NCBI GenBank assembly: GCA_028275705.1
Contig: JAPWUD010000003.1
Coordinates: forward strand, 1-64,000
From: Desulfurococcaceae archaeon
Lineage (GTDB): Archaea; Thermoproteota; Thermoprotei_A; Sulfolobales; Desulfurococcaceae
Reading direction: 5' to 3'
Length of the DNA stretch: 64,000 nt
The notes under the pieces were generated by a model, which was not told where the DNA came from, searched no databases, and saw nothing but the letters and a program-made list of their open reading frames with translations. A program made the position numbers and the translations under genes. Positions 1 to 7,521 of this stretch are shown here, piece after piece (positions within the stretch are counted from its first letter, which is position 1; each line of letters begins with the position of its first letter).

Positions 1-1011
1 AGGCTCGGATTAGAGCCTTCTAAAGAAGTTGTCGAGAGGCTCTGGCAGAGTGTCCCAAGCTACTGGAGGTGGCAGTTAGTAGACCCCAAAGACCCCATGT
101 ACCTCTTTAAAGGCGTCGAGAAAACTCCAATGCCCTATAGAACCATCCTCAGGCTCCCGCTCGTAGACGCTCTACACGAGAAGAAGGGGGCGTATATAAA
201 GGATGGTAAGCTCGTTCTGAGGCTCAATAGGAGAGTAGAGCTTGAAATCCCCGAGAGGGCTTTAAAGTGGCTTGAGAAGAGGCTTGCCGAGAGACCTGAT
301 AAGAAGTATGTTAGGGTGTTTGAGAGGGATGATAAGCTGACTATGCAGGTAGTTCTCCACAAAATCAACAAAGTCGAGGTGCCCAGAGACCCGCTACTGG
401 TTGTTGTAGACGTGAACAGCTCCTACGGAGTAGTTGTACACTTCTGGGACGGGGAGCTGATTAAAACTATGAAGTTCAGACCACCAAATAGGGGAAATAT
501 GTGGAGTCATGTTAGAGAATGGATGTCTCACAGAGACTTGCTCTACAACCAGGGTTGCCTCTCTCAAAAACAAATCAATATATACAGCTCTCTAATTAGA
601 CTAACACTAAAAGGCTCTGCGAAGGGGTGGGTGCAACAAGCAGTTGCGAAGATCGTTAAGAGGGCTAGGAGAATGGCTAAAAGGCATGGGAAAGAACCCC
701 TAGTCTTGATTGATAAGCCAGGCTACAGCTCAATACACAGCACACCTCTCCAGAGGACACTATACAGCTTTACGAGGTATCTGGAGAACTTGCTCTCATG
801 GTATGGCGTCTACTGGGAGGAGAAGAGGCTCTATAGCACTATATGCCCAGTCTGCGGAGGCGAACTAGTAGCCGTAGAAAAGACTAAAAGAGCCAGAATC
901 ATGAAGTGCACAAACTGCGACTTCAAAGAAGATAGAGACAATATTCCATTATACTGGGCGATAAAACACCTCCCCCTCCCCGCCCTAAAGGGCGAGGCTT
1001 CCAAATGGTGA
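1..1011 (+). CDS. TnpB-type IS200/IS605 nuclease, 5' end cut by window
   Basis: The reading frame is open from base 1, so the track start at 97 is only an internal Met and the gene begins outside the window. The visible 336 residues end in a typical TnpB C-terminus: a RuvC-like strand (VVVDVNSSYG), a second strand with an acidic residue (LVLIDKPGYSS), a four-cysteine zinc finger (CPVCGGEL...CTNCDF) and then DRDN of the third RuvC motif. TnpB proteins are RNA-guided nucleases of IS200/IS605 elements. Here the usual glutamate of the second RuvC motif is an aspartate. The last codons overlap a GC hairpin like those at IS605 right ends. No TnpA is visible. The stop lies one base from the 3' end of the convergent nicotinamidase-family gene. 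Confidence 0.85.
   Translation, partial: RLGLEPSKEVVERLWQSVPSYWRWQLVDPKDPMYLFKGVEKTPMPYRTILRLPLVDALHEKKGAYIKDGKLVLRLNRRVELEIPERALKWLEKRLAERPDKKYVRVFERDDKLTMQVVLHKINKVEVPRDPLLVVVDVNSSYGVVVHFWDGELIKTMKFRPPNRGNMWSHVREWMSHRDLLYNQGCLSQKQINIYSSLIRLTLKGSAKGWVQQAVAKIVKRARRMAKRHGKEPLVLIDKPGYSSIHSTPLQRTLYSFTRYLENLLSWYGVYWEEKRLYSTICPVCGGELVAVEKTKRARIMKCTNCDFKEDRDNIPLYWAIKHLPLPALKGEASKW
971..1003 (+). repeat. IS605-type right-end hairpin inside the tnpB 3' end
   Basis: The inverted repeat CGCCCTAAAGGGCG (981-994) sits in a C-rich then G-rich context inside the last codons of the TnpB-like gene. In IS605 elements this part supplies the right end and the 3' scaffold of the guide RNA. Related copies without a transposase gene occur near 49252 (plus strand) and 61795 (minus strand). 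Confidence 0.65.
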
Positions 1012-1012
1012 A

Positions 1013-1570
1013 TTATAGCTTACTAAGTATTTTCAAAACATCACTAGTGGTCTTTAATTCAGCGCCTAGAATGTTCTTCATGTACTTCAAGGCGTACTCA
1101 TGATCCTCTCTACTAAAAGCGGAAACAGCGTCTTCTACAACTATGAGTTTAAATCTCTCGTAGAAGGCGTCAATAGCTGTGTGTAATACACATATATGCG
1201 TGTGTATACCGGTGAGGATCAATGTGTCTACGCCCAGGTCCCTGAGTATATACGTCAAGCCCGTTTCTCTAAACCCACTGTAAGAGCGCTTGTATAGTAT
1301 GATGTCTCGATTCTCCACAGGCTTCAACTCTTGTATGATCTCCGCCTCGGGATCACCCCTCATGGCGTGCGGGCCCCAAATCCCAAGTTCATGGTCGAAT
1401 GGTAAGTGGGAGTCTGCGAGATATATCACTGGGATCCCTCTTTCCCGGGCTTTACTAATTAACTCACTAATTCTTGGAACTATTTCAATGGCGCCTGGGC
1501 TCTTTAAACGACCATATACAAATTCTCTCAGCATATCTATTACTAGTATTGCCGGCTTCACAAAAGCCAC
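1013..1570 (-). CDS. Isochorismatase/nicotinamidase-family hydrolase
   Basis: A 185-residue cysteine hydrolase of the isochorismatase-like fold. The catalytic triad of the family is visible: Asp12 (LVIDM), Lys94 (LYKRSYSGF) and Cys127 (THICVLH). Candidate metal ligands lie in DSHLPFDHELGIWGPHAM, as in nicotinamidases, which deamidate nicotinamide to nicotinate for NAD recycling. Length and motif order fit archaeal PncA-type enzymes, but the family also contains other amidases, so substrate is an inference. The gene converges on the TnpB-like gene, the two stops being one base apart. It is followed upstream by a box C/D sRNA on the other strand, so it is probably monocistronic. Confidence 0.8.
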   Translation of the reverse strand: MAFVKPAILVIDMLREFVYGRLKSPGAIEIVPRISELISKARERGIPVIYLADSHLPFDHELGIWGPHAMRGDPEAEIIQELKPVENRDIILYKRSYSGFRETGLTYILRDLGVDTLILTGIHTHICVLHTAIDAFYERFKLIVVEDAVSAFSREDHEYALKYMKNILGAELKTTSDVLKILSKL

Positions 1571-1607
1571 CGTGTAGGTATATAGGGATTTAATTTTAAT
1601 TATTTTT

Positions 1608-1668
1608 TATCGATGATGAGCGACTTCGGTTCGGATAGCGTGAAGAGCCGTGTGAGGGCTGATTTCCC
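1608..1668 (+). ncRNA. Box C/D sRNA (2'-O-methylation guide)
   Basis: All four boxes occur in order with archaeal spacing: C box ATGATGA (1613-1619), 12-nt guide, D' box CGGA (1632-1635), 4-nt spacer, C' box GTGAAGA (1640-1646), 12-nt guide, D box CTGA (1659-1662). An AT-rich TATA-like stretch lies about 25 bases upstream. Such RNAs bind L7Ae, Nop5 and fibrillarin and direct methylation of the nucleotide paired with the fifth guide base before D or D'. The predicted target words are AACCGAAGTCGC (D' guide) and CCCTCACACGGC (D guide). I cannot place these on an rRNA or tRNA from the window. Ends are approximate. Confidence 0.8.
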
Positions 1669-1725
1669 ACTCTACGTGAACATACTCGTATATACTAATA
1701 TACATGCGCTTCTTAACATTAGATA

Positions 1726-1733
1726 TTTATAAA
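1726..1733 (+). promoter_or_regulatory. TATA box of the glutamate dehydrogenase gene
   Basis: TTTATAAA centred about 25 bases before a predicted transcription start near 1755. That leaves a short leader carrying GGTGGG (1758-1763), eight bases before the ATG at 1772. This argues against the upstream GTG used by the ORF track. Confidence 0.65.
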
Positions 1734-1771
1734 CTCTCCAGATATGTATTCATTCACGGTGGGTGTATATA

Positions 1772-3052
1772 ATGTCTGAATACTCGACTCTATATGAAAC
1801 AGACCCTGTGTATCAAATGGCTGTGAAACAGCTCAAGGAGGCTGCATCGATCCTTGGTCTACCGGATGAATACGTGGAAGTGCTAAGACACCCTGAGAAA
1901 CTAGTTCAAGTCAGAGTAACTATTAGAAGAGATAATGGGAAAATAGCTACTTTCATTGGTTGGAGAAGTCAGCATAATAGCGCACTGGGGCCATATAAGG
2001 GAGGTATAAGGTATAGTCCAAACGCAACCGCGGGCGAGACTGTTGCATTATCAATGTGGATGACTTGGAAGAACTCACTTGCTGGAATACCATATGGTGG
2101 AGGCAAGGGATCTGTTAGAGTAGATCCTAAGGCACTATCACAGCGTGAGATAGAGGAGCTTAGTAGGAGGTACTTTGCAAGTATAGCGAGGGAGGTTGGA
2201 CCAGACATTGATATACCAGCACCAGACGTATACACTAATCCACAGACAATGGCGTGGTACTTCGATGAATACAGTAGGATTGTTGGTTATCCAGCTTGGG
2301 GTGTTGTAACAGCGAAGCCGCCGGAGCTTGGAGGACTCTATGTAAGAACTGTTTCAACAGGTTATGGAGTAGCGTTAGTCGCGAGAGAAGCGGCTAAGAG
2401 AGTTCTTGGTGGATTAGAGGGTAGAACAGTCGCTGTACATGGATTTGGAAATGTTGGATTGTATGCAGCTAAGTACTTAGCGGAGTGGGGTGCGAGAGTA
2501 GTTGCTGTTAGTGATAGTAAGGGATATATTTACGATCCCAAGGGATTAAACATCGAGGAGGTCTCAAAGGTTAAAGAGAAAACAGGTAGCGTTATAAACT
2601 ACAAAGTTGGAGATGTTAAGGCTTCTGCAAACCACATGGAGTTACTTGAACTACCAGTAGATATACTCGTACCAGCGGCAATCGAAAACGTTATTACAGC
2701 TGAGAACGCACCAAGAGTTAAAGCCAAGATTATATCGGAGGGAGCTAATGGACCGACAACCCCTGAGGCAGATAAACTACTACATGAGAAACAAGTCGTA
2801 GTCATACCAGACATTCTAGCTAATGCAGGTGGAGTAGTAATGAGTTGGATTGAGTGGTCTCACAATAGAATGGGTTGCTTCTTAACCGACGAAGAGGCTA
2901 TTACTAGACTAGACAAAATGATGTCTCAAAACTTCAATAGAGTATTCGACGAGTGGCAGAAGAAATACAGCAACTACCCAATGAGGATAGCGGCATACGC
3001 TATCGCAGTAGATAGAGTAGTAAAGGCAATGAAGCTCCGTGGATGGATCTAG
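1772..3052 (+). CDS. gdhA: Glutamate dehydrogenase
   Basis: A 426-residue GDH that interconverts glutamate with 2-oxoglutarate and ammonia using NAD(P). It shows the substrate-binding Lys region (IPYGGGKGSVRV), the conserved GPDIDIPAPDVYT segment, a Rossmann GFGNVG dinucleotide motif and the late NAGGVVMSWIEW segment. The family is about 420 residues, so the gene is full length. I start it at ATG 1772 rather than the track GTG at 1763 because GGTGGG sits eight bases before the ATG. It has its own TATA box and is followed only by a convergent gene, so it should be monocistronic. In peptide-fermenting crenarchaea GDH is abundant and links amino-acid catabolism to ammonia and reduced cofactor. 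Confidence 0.96.
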   Translation: MSEYSTLYETDPVYQMAVKQLKEAASILGLPDEYVEVLRHPEKLVQVRVTIRRDNGKIATFIGWRSQHNSALGPYKGGIRYSPNATAGETVALSMWMTWKNSLAGIPYGGGKGSVRVDPKALSQREIEELSRRYFASIAREVGPDIDIPAPDVYTNPQTMAWYFDEYSRIVGYPAWGVVTAKPPELGGLYVRTVSTGYGVALVAREAAKRVLGGLEGRTVAVHGFGNVGLYAAKYLAEWGARVVAVSDSKGYIYDPKGLNIEEVSKVKEKTGSVINYKVGDVKASANHMELLELPVDILVPAAIENVITAENAPRVKAKIISEGANGPTTPEADKLLHEKQVVVIPDILANAGGVVMSWIEWSHNRMGCFLTDEEAITRLDKMMSQNFNRVFDEWQKKYSNYPMRIAAYAIAVDRVVKAMKLRGWI

Positions 3053-3297
3053 CCCCTCTTATACACAACCACTCCTTTTTTATCCCTAATCTCTACAACT
3101 CTATGGAACGGTATTTGCTCCCCACTAGCAGTGTATATATAGCCCCCGCGTACATCTACTACAACCTCGCCTGGGATGGGCTTCAAAGTCTCCTCGCCAT
3201 CCACTCTAAACTTCACGTAGATAAAGTACTCTCTACTCCTCCCAGTGAAGAAGATCCTCTTAAGCCACTCTTCAACCTTCCCTCTCTTCCTACCCAT
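3049..3297 (-). CDS. UPF0248/DUF504-family small protein
   Basis: An 82-residue basic protein with the IPFHRVVEIRD segment near the C-terminus that marks the archaeal DUF504 (UPF0248) family. Function is unknown. The N-terminus is rich in Lys and Arg, and the rest looks like a small beta-rich domain. Its stop codon overlaps that of gdhA on the other strand in the shared CTAG. The overlapping plus-strand ORF of similar length is its shadow: it lacks a family match and starts inside gdhA. Confidence 0.75.
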   Translation of the reverse strand: MGRKRGKVEEWLKRIFFTGRSREYFIYVKFRVDGEETLKPIPGEVVVDVRGGYIYTASGEQIPFHRVVEIRDKKGVVVYKRG

Positions 3298-3406
3298 TAA
3301 GGTCTCCTAGTAATTATGATTGGTGAACTACATTATAATGCATTTATAGGGCATTGGAATATATTGACTCCATGTACTCTGTGGAGGAGAAACCTGTGGT
3401 GGTTGA

Positions 3407-3652
3407 ATGAACCATAGGAAATTAGTCGGCATTGCTACGGTGACTATTTCGATTACGCTACTTATTACATATACTTACTTAATATTCCTAGCGAAACCAG
3501 ATGTTCAGGTTATGGTTGTTAAGCTAACTGTATATGCTATAGTAGTTCTTCTCACAGTATTATTTACACTACTAGGATTTGGACTACTAAAATCCCCCCT
3601 TATTCCTCCAGGTGGGCAATGGGATGAAGACCCCGAGTGTAGTGAAAATTGA
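3407..3652 (+). CDS. Small two-helix membrane protein, unknown
   Basis: I do not recognise this 81-residue protein. It has two predicted transmembrane helices (about residues 8-28 and 38-61) joined by a short linker, and an acidic tail (DEDPECSEN). A TATA-like TTTATAG near 3340 and GGTGG before the ATG support it as a real gene. It stands alone between two minus-strand genes. Confidence 0.6.
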   Translation: MNHRKLVGIATVTISITLLITYTYLIFLAKPDVQVMVVKLTVYAIVVLLTVLFTLLGFGLLKSPLIPPGGQWDEDPECSEN

Positions 3653-3657
3653 TTTAA

Positions 3658-4764
3658 TTATCTCTCCCTGTATGCTAGTTTATAAGTTAACCACTTAAGG
3701 AACTCTCTTGACTCACCAGAGATCTCCTCTGATCTATTTAACGCGTCAAGGGCTTTACCCACATTACTCTCTATTACCTTCTCACAGTAGCTTAGTGAAC
3801 CACTAGACTTAACTATTTCTCTAACTCTCTCCACGTGCTCATCCATTATCTCCCCCTCACTCAGCTCATCATATACGAGTTCTAGTAGTCTCTTATCTTC
3901 TCCACCAACTAGTTCGAAAGCCTTCAATACCAATAAAGTCTTCTTCTTACTCTTTACATCACTACCGGCTGGTTTACCAGTTACACTAGGGTCTCCATAT
4001 AGTCCAATTATATCGTCTCTTATTTGAAATGCTATACCAGCGGGGATTGCGTAGTCTGAGAGTTCTCTAAGTAATTTATCACTGTATCTTCGAGAGGCTA
4101 TTGCCCCGAGGTGGAGTGGTAGTTCAATAGTATAGGACGATGTCTTCAACTTGTAAACTAGTAGTATGTGTTCTTCGCGAATCTCGCGTAGTGGTAGCTT
4201 CGAGAAGTACACGTCTAGGTATTGCCCATAAGCTACTTTTCTAAGACCCTTTGAATACGTAGACACTAGCTTAGAGACAACGCTGGAGTCTAAGTGTTTT
4301 GAAGAAAGTAGTCCAATTGCAGATGCTTCCAACATATCTCCAGCTGTTATAGCCTGGGATACACCATAGTGCTCGCAATCACCCCAGTTCATACCTATAC
4401 ACTTGTTTCTAAAGACTACGTGAGTAGTTGGGCCACCTCTTCTAACTTCATCTCTATCCATTATGTCATCGTGTATTAGGAGGTAACTTTGCAGCAACTC
4501 GATTGCAGCCATAACGTCTACAATGGACTCTAAGTCTCCAACACCCCACTCTCTACTCCAATAACCAACTAGTGCGAGTACAGCACGTAGTCTCTTACCA
4601 CCCCTCAACGTGAAGTCGCGTGAAGCCTCAACTAGATCCACCGCGAGAGGGGCCTCTAAATCCACTTCTCTCCTTAATTCATTAAAGAACTCTAGGAGCC
4701 TCTTGTTAACTACTTTAACGACAAACTCGACTAGTTTCTCCCCACTAGTTGGATAGACCTCCAC
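3658..4764 (-). CDS. Polyprenyl (geranylgeranyl/farnesyl) diphosphate synthase
   Basis: A 368-residue trans-prenyltransferase. The first aspartate-rich motif is HDDIMDRDEVRRGG and the second is FQIRDDIIGLYGD; both bind diphosphate through magnesium. A KLKTSSYTIELPL segment lies between them, as in the IdsA family. These enzymes build C15-C20 or longer isoprenoid diphosphates that feed archaeal ether lipids and quinones. Chain length cannot be read safely from sequence alone. A cysteine-containing insert before the first motif region (NKCIGMNWGDCEHYG) makes the protein somewhat long for the family. The start is GTG. It lies in a minus-strand pair with the cycloligase-family gene, about 50 bases apart. 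Confidence 0.9.
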   Translation of the reverse strand: MEVYPTSGEKLVEFVVKVVNKRLLEFFNELRREVDLEAPLAVDLVEASRDFTLRGGKRLRAVLALVGYWSREWGVGDLESIVDVMAAIELLQSYLLIHDDIMDRDEVRRGGPTTHVVFRNKCIGMNWGDCEHYGVSQAITAGDMLEASAIGLLSSKHLDSSVVSKLVSTYSKGLRKVAYGQYLDVYFSKLPLREIREEHILLVYKLKTSSYTIELPLHLGAIASRRYSDKLLRELSDYAIPAGIAFQIRDDIIGLYGDPSVTGKPAGSDVKSKKKTLLVLKAFELVGGEDKRLLELVYDELSEGEIMDEHVERVREIVKSSGSLSYCEKVIESNVGKALDALNRSEEISGESREFLKWLTYKLAYRER

Positions 4765-4814
4765 AATAACACCCCGGGGTTTATTTATAAAACACTAGTA
4801 AATATAGTGGTCTC

Positions 4815-5558
4815 CTAACTAGTCTTCTTGGTTAACTCCATTAATTCCCCTATCACGCGGAGTTGCCGCTTATCAGGTGTTAAAAGCTCCCAGTATATCC
4901 CCCTCGGCCTGTACTTAAACCTCTCATCTAGTTTTACAAGTCTAGAGGGTGTTGCATAGTAGTCTACTGTGTAGTCGTGTACTTCGAGTGGTATATCATC
5001 GTGGACTACCTGGAGGTCATGGATTGTAGTGACTATAGGGGTGGATTCGTCAATAACGCCGAGCTCTCGGAGAATACCATACTCTAGCTCAGAGTAGCCC
5101 CCTCCCTTACCTAGTCTAACGCCTTTTCCATTTACTGCTACGCAGCCGGTTATGATCAAGTCTATTCTAGGCATCTCCCTCAGTGAAATCAGCCTTCCAT
5201 ACTTGAAAGCCCCAGCAATTGTGGCTGCCTGTGGTAACTTATATTGAGGTATAAACCTGGGGTCAAGGATTATGAAGCCATTTAAGAGGCGGGGTGTAGC
5301 CATGACTACTACTTTACCCTCTCTCAGTGCTTGTAGTCTGAGGTGGTATTGTGGAGAGTCTGGGTTTGATTTAACAACAAATGCTTTACTCCACTCACTC
5401 AGTTTAATTAACATTCGTGCTGCCGTGTCAGCGCCCTTAAAGTTAGGTATTCTACCGTGTACTGGTCTTGGGAAGAGGGCTACGTTGCGTTCTTCGAGGA
5501 GGTCCCATATCTTCCTCCTCAATTGATCTTTTACTTTTTTAACCTCTACACCGCTCAT
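4815..5558 (-). CDS. 5-formyltetrahydrofolate cyclo-ligase family protein
   Basis: A 247-residue member of the COG0212 (MTHFS-like) family. The nucleotide-binding signature GVRLGKGGGYSELEYG is clear near residue 155, and the N-terminal IPNFKGADTAA segment is also typical. Bacterial relatives convert 5-formyl-THF to methenyl-THF with ATP. In archaea using modified folates the exact substrate is uncertain. I start at ATG 5558, because a TATA-like TATAAAAATA on this strand at 5580-5590 would place transcription start near 5560. The same AT-rich element serves the divergent hexulose-phosphate synthase gene. Confidence 0.8.
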   Translation of the reverse strand: MSGVEVKKVKDQLRRKIWDLLEERNVALFPRPVHGRIPNFKGADTAARMLIKLSEWSKAFVVKSNPDSPQYHLRLQALREGKVVVMATPRLLNGFIILDPRFIPQYKLPQAATIAGAFKYGRLISLREMPRIDLIITGCVAVNGKGVRLGKGGGYSELEYGILRELGVIDESTPIVTTIHDLQVVHDDIPLEVHDYTVDYYATPSRLVKLDERFKYRPRGIYWELLTPDKRQLRVIGELMELTKKTS

Positions 5559-5579
5559 TCCAGTACCAACCACTTCACC

Positions 5580-5592
5580 TATATTTTTATAC
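5580..5592. promoter_or_regulatory. Shared bidirectional TATA region
   Basis: The sequence TATATTTTTATAC reads as a TATA box on both strands. One start would fall near 5560 on the minus strand (cycloligase-family gene) and the other near 5613 on the plus strand (hexulose-phosphate synthase), implying leaderless or nearly leaderless transcripts in both directions. Confidence 0.5.
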
Positions 5593-5615
5593 ACACGTTT
5601 TCGATAATTAACAAA

Positions 5616-6284
5616 GTGGTGTTTAACTTGTACCCGGTTCTACAGGTGGCGCTCGACCTCGAGGAGTTAGTTAAAGCTGTCGATATAGCTTCAAAGATAG
5701 CGACAGTAACGAAGTGTGAACACGTGTGGATCGAGGCTGGTACACCCTTAATTAAGTCGTGGGGTAGAATAGCAATAAAGGCTTTGAAAGAACTAACAAA
5801 CTGCTACCTCGTAGCAGACACTAAGACTATGGATGTACCATCTCTAGAGGCTAAAATAGTCTACTCAGCTGGTGCAGACGCGTTCACAGTTCTCGGTTTA
5901 GCTGATGAGGAAACCCTTAGAGAAGCTAGAGAAGTAAAGATGGATTTCAATAAAGCCTTGATAATAGACTTGATAGGGGTGAAAGACCCATATAGAAGAG
6001 CAGTAGAGGTTTCTAGGTATGAGCCAGACTTACTGCTCCTCCACGTGGGTATTAGTGTTCAAAGATTGAGAGGAGTTACTGGAGAGGAATTATTGAGTGA
6101 AGCAGCTAAAGTTAAAGAAGAACTTGGATTGAGAGTGGGGGTTGCTGGGGGCTTGAAGCCAGGCTCTATAAAGCCACTTATAGATAGAGGAGTGGACGTA
6201 GTGGTTGTCGGCTCAGCTATTACAAAGTCCAGTAAACCAAGTGAAGTAGTCTTGGAAATAATGAGGGAAATGGGTTATAAATAA
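5616..6284 (+). CDS. 3-hexulose-6-phosphate synthase
   Basis: A 222-residue TIM-barrel protein of the OMP decarboxylase/HPS superfamily. It carries VALDLEELVKAV at the start, VADTKTMDVPSLEA with the Asp-x-Lys-x-x-Asp metal and catalytic motif, and the phosphate-binding VAGGLKPGS and VVVVGSAI at the C-terminus. HPS interconverts ribulose 5-phosphate plus formaldehyde and hexulose 6-phosphate. In archaea lacking the pentose phosphate pathway it runs backwards to make pentoses. The track ORF starts 159 bases early, inside the divergent gene. GTG codons at 5616 and 5619 lie where the TATA box predicts transcription start. The partner isomerase begins at 63758. Confidence 0.87.
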   Translation: MVFNLYPVLQVALDLEELVKAVDIASKIATVTKCEHVWIEAGTPLIKSWGRIAIKALKELTNCYLVADTKTMDVPSLEAKIVYSAGADAFTVLGLADEETLREAREVKMDFNKALIIDLIGVKDPYRRAVEVSRYEPDLLLLHVGISVQRLRGVTGEELLSEAAKVKEELGLRVGVAGGLKPGSIKPLIDRGVDVVVVGSAITKSSKPSEVVLEIMREMGYK

Positions 6285-6288
6285 TCCA

Positions 6289-7389
6289 CTAGAAAGAGGG
6301 CTTCTCTACGTATTTTTCAACATTGTTTCTAAAGTCATAGTACCTCTTCTGGTGCTCCACTAGGAGAGCTCTCAGTTTCTCGGCAGCCCTCCTCTTGCAC
6401 TGACCACAGAGAACCCTCCCTGATACACAGTCATTATACACCTCTCTAAGCTCATTTTCATCGCTCGCTAAGTGGTATGTATATAACTCGAATACGATGC
6501 ACTTCCATGGCTCACCGCCAAGCCTCCTCTGCTCCTCTGCAGTTGCCCTCCCACCAGTTAAAGCATTCATTAATTTCTTCTCAGCGAAGTCTGGTGGATC
6601 TGTTAAGTGTATTGCATACTCTGGCCTACTCTTACTCATTTTACCTCCATCGAGGCCTCTGAGTAGTTTATGGTATATGGAGGCCGGCCTCTTCAATGCT
6701 AACTCATTTTCAAATCTATCAGCTAGGTCTCTTGTAAGTCTTAAGTGCGGGTCTTGATCCACGCCAACAGGTACCAGTATATACTTAAAGCCTCCATACT
6801 CATCTAGCTGTAGGTGTAGTATGTCTGCTGCTTGTGTCAATGCAGCCATTATTTTAGCTGGTGATAAATCACCATATATAGCCTTCATCTCAGCCTCTGA
6901 TACCTTCCTTGAAAACAACTGTATGAGTCTATAGTAGGAGCTATCCATACTTGTCTGGTAGTAAAACCCTGCATTATCCGGGTTAATGCCCCAGGCTAAT
7001 GCATGTGCAATAAAATCCAACCCCTTCTTGACGACGCTATCTCTATCCTCTCGCCTAACAGCATACGCCTCTGCATCCGCAATAGCCATCTTAACAAAAA
7101 CCCCTTTCTCCTGGAAAAACCTCAATTCCTCATAAACCATTGCAGTTCCTAAATGGGGGTCGCCACTAGGCATAAGCCCCGTTAAAACAGCTACTCTCCC
7201 ACCAGACTGGTAGGCGTTAAGCCACTGGTTGAAGTCCCTGTGTCCAAAGATCACACGGCGAGTAAAGTACTTGTGGTTAATTGAGTAGCTATTTAATACC
7301 TCATCTATAGGTCTAATACCAAACTCTACGAGTAGCTTCTCATAGTTCTCTATAGCAATGTGTCCCCATGGATCAAGCACAATACTCAT
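6289..7389 (-). CDS. trpS: Tryptophanyl-tRNA synthetase
   Basis: A 366-residue class I aminoacyl-tRNA synthetase that charges tRNA-Trp. It has the HIGH-like DPHLGTAMV, the VGVDQDPHLRLTRD segment typical of archaeal TrpRS, and a KMSKS loop (GGKMSKSRPEYAIHLTD). The following TGGRATAEEQRRLGGEP separates TrpRS from TyrRS. A C-terminal CGQC motif is present. I start at ATG 7389, five bases after GGGTGG, instead of the track GTG at 7404. It converges with the HPS gene, four bases apart. Its substrate tRNA-Trp(CCA) is encoded at 18.8 kb. Confidence 0.95.
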   Translation of the reverse strand: MSIVLDPWGHIAIENYEKLLVEFGIRPIDEVLNSYSINHKYFTRRVIFGHRDFNQWLNAYQSGGRVAVLTGLMPSGDPHLGTAMVYEELRFFQEKGVFVKMAIADAEAYAVRREDRDSVVKKGLDFIAHALAWGINPDNAGFYYQTSMDSSYYRLIQLFSRKVSEAEMKAIYGDLSPAKIMAALTQAADILHLQLDEYGGFKYILVPVGVDQDPHLRLTRDLADRFENELALKRPASIYHKLLRGLDGGKMSKSRPEYAIHLTDPPDFAEKKLMNALTGGRATAEEQRRLGGEPWKCIVFELYTYHLASDENELREVYNDCVSGRVLCGQCKRRAAEKLRALLVEHQKRYYDFRNNVEKYVEKPSF

Positions 7390-7521
7390 AAAGCCACCCT
7401 TCACTAACCCATTTGTCTAAACTGTGATTTATTTCAAACTCCAAGTAGTCATCCCTCGGGTCTATATTTAAACCGCGTCAACTCAGAGTAGAATTAATAA
7501 TGTTTTTAATTAATAATTAAC

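Noticed and set aside
3043-3300. Plus-strand 85-residue ORF over the UPF0248 gene
   Set aside because: It is a shadow frame starting inside gdhA; the minus-strand product has a known family motif.
5457-5615. Upstream extension of the HPS ORF in the track
   Set aside because: It lies inside the divergent cycloligase-family gene, has no family similarity, and the TATA box points to a start near 5613.
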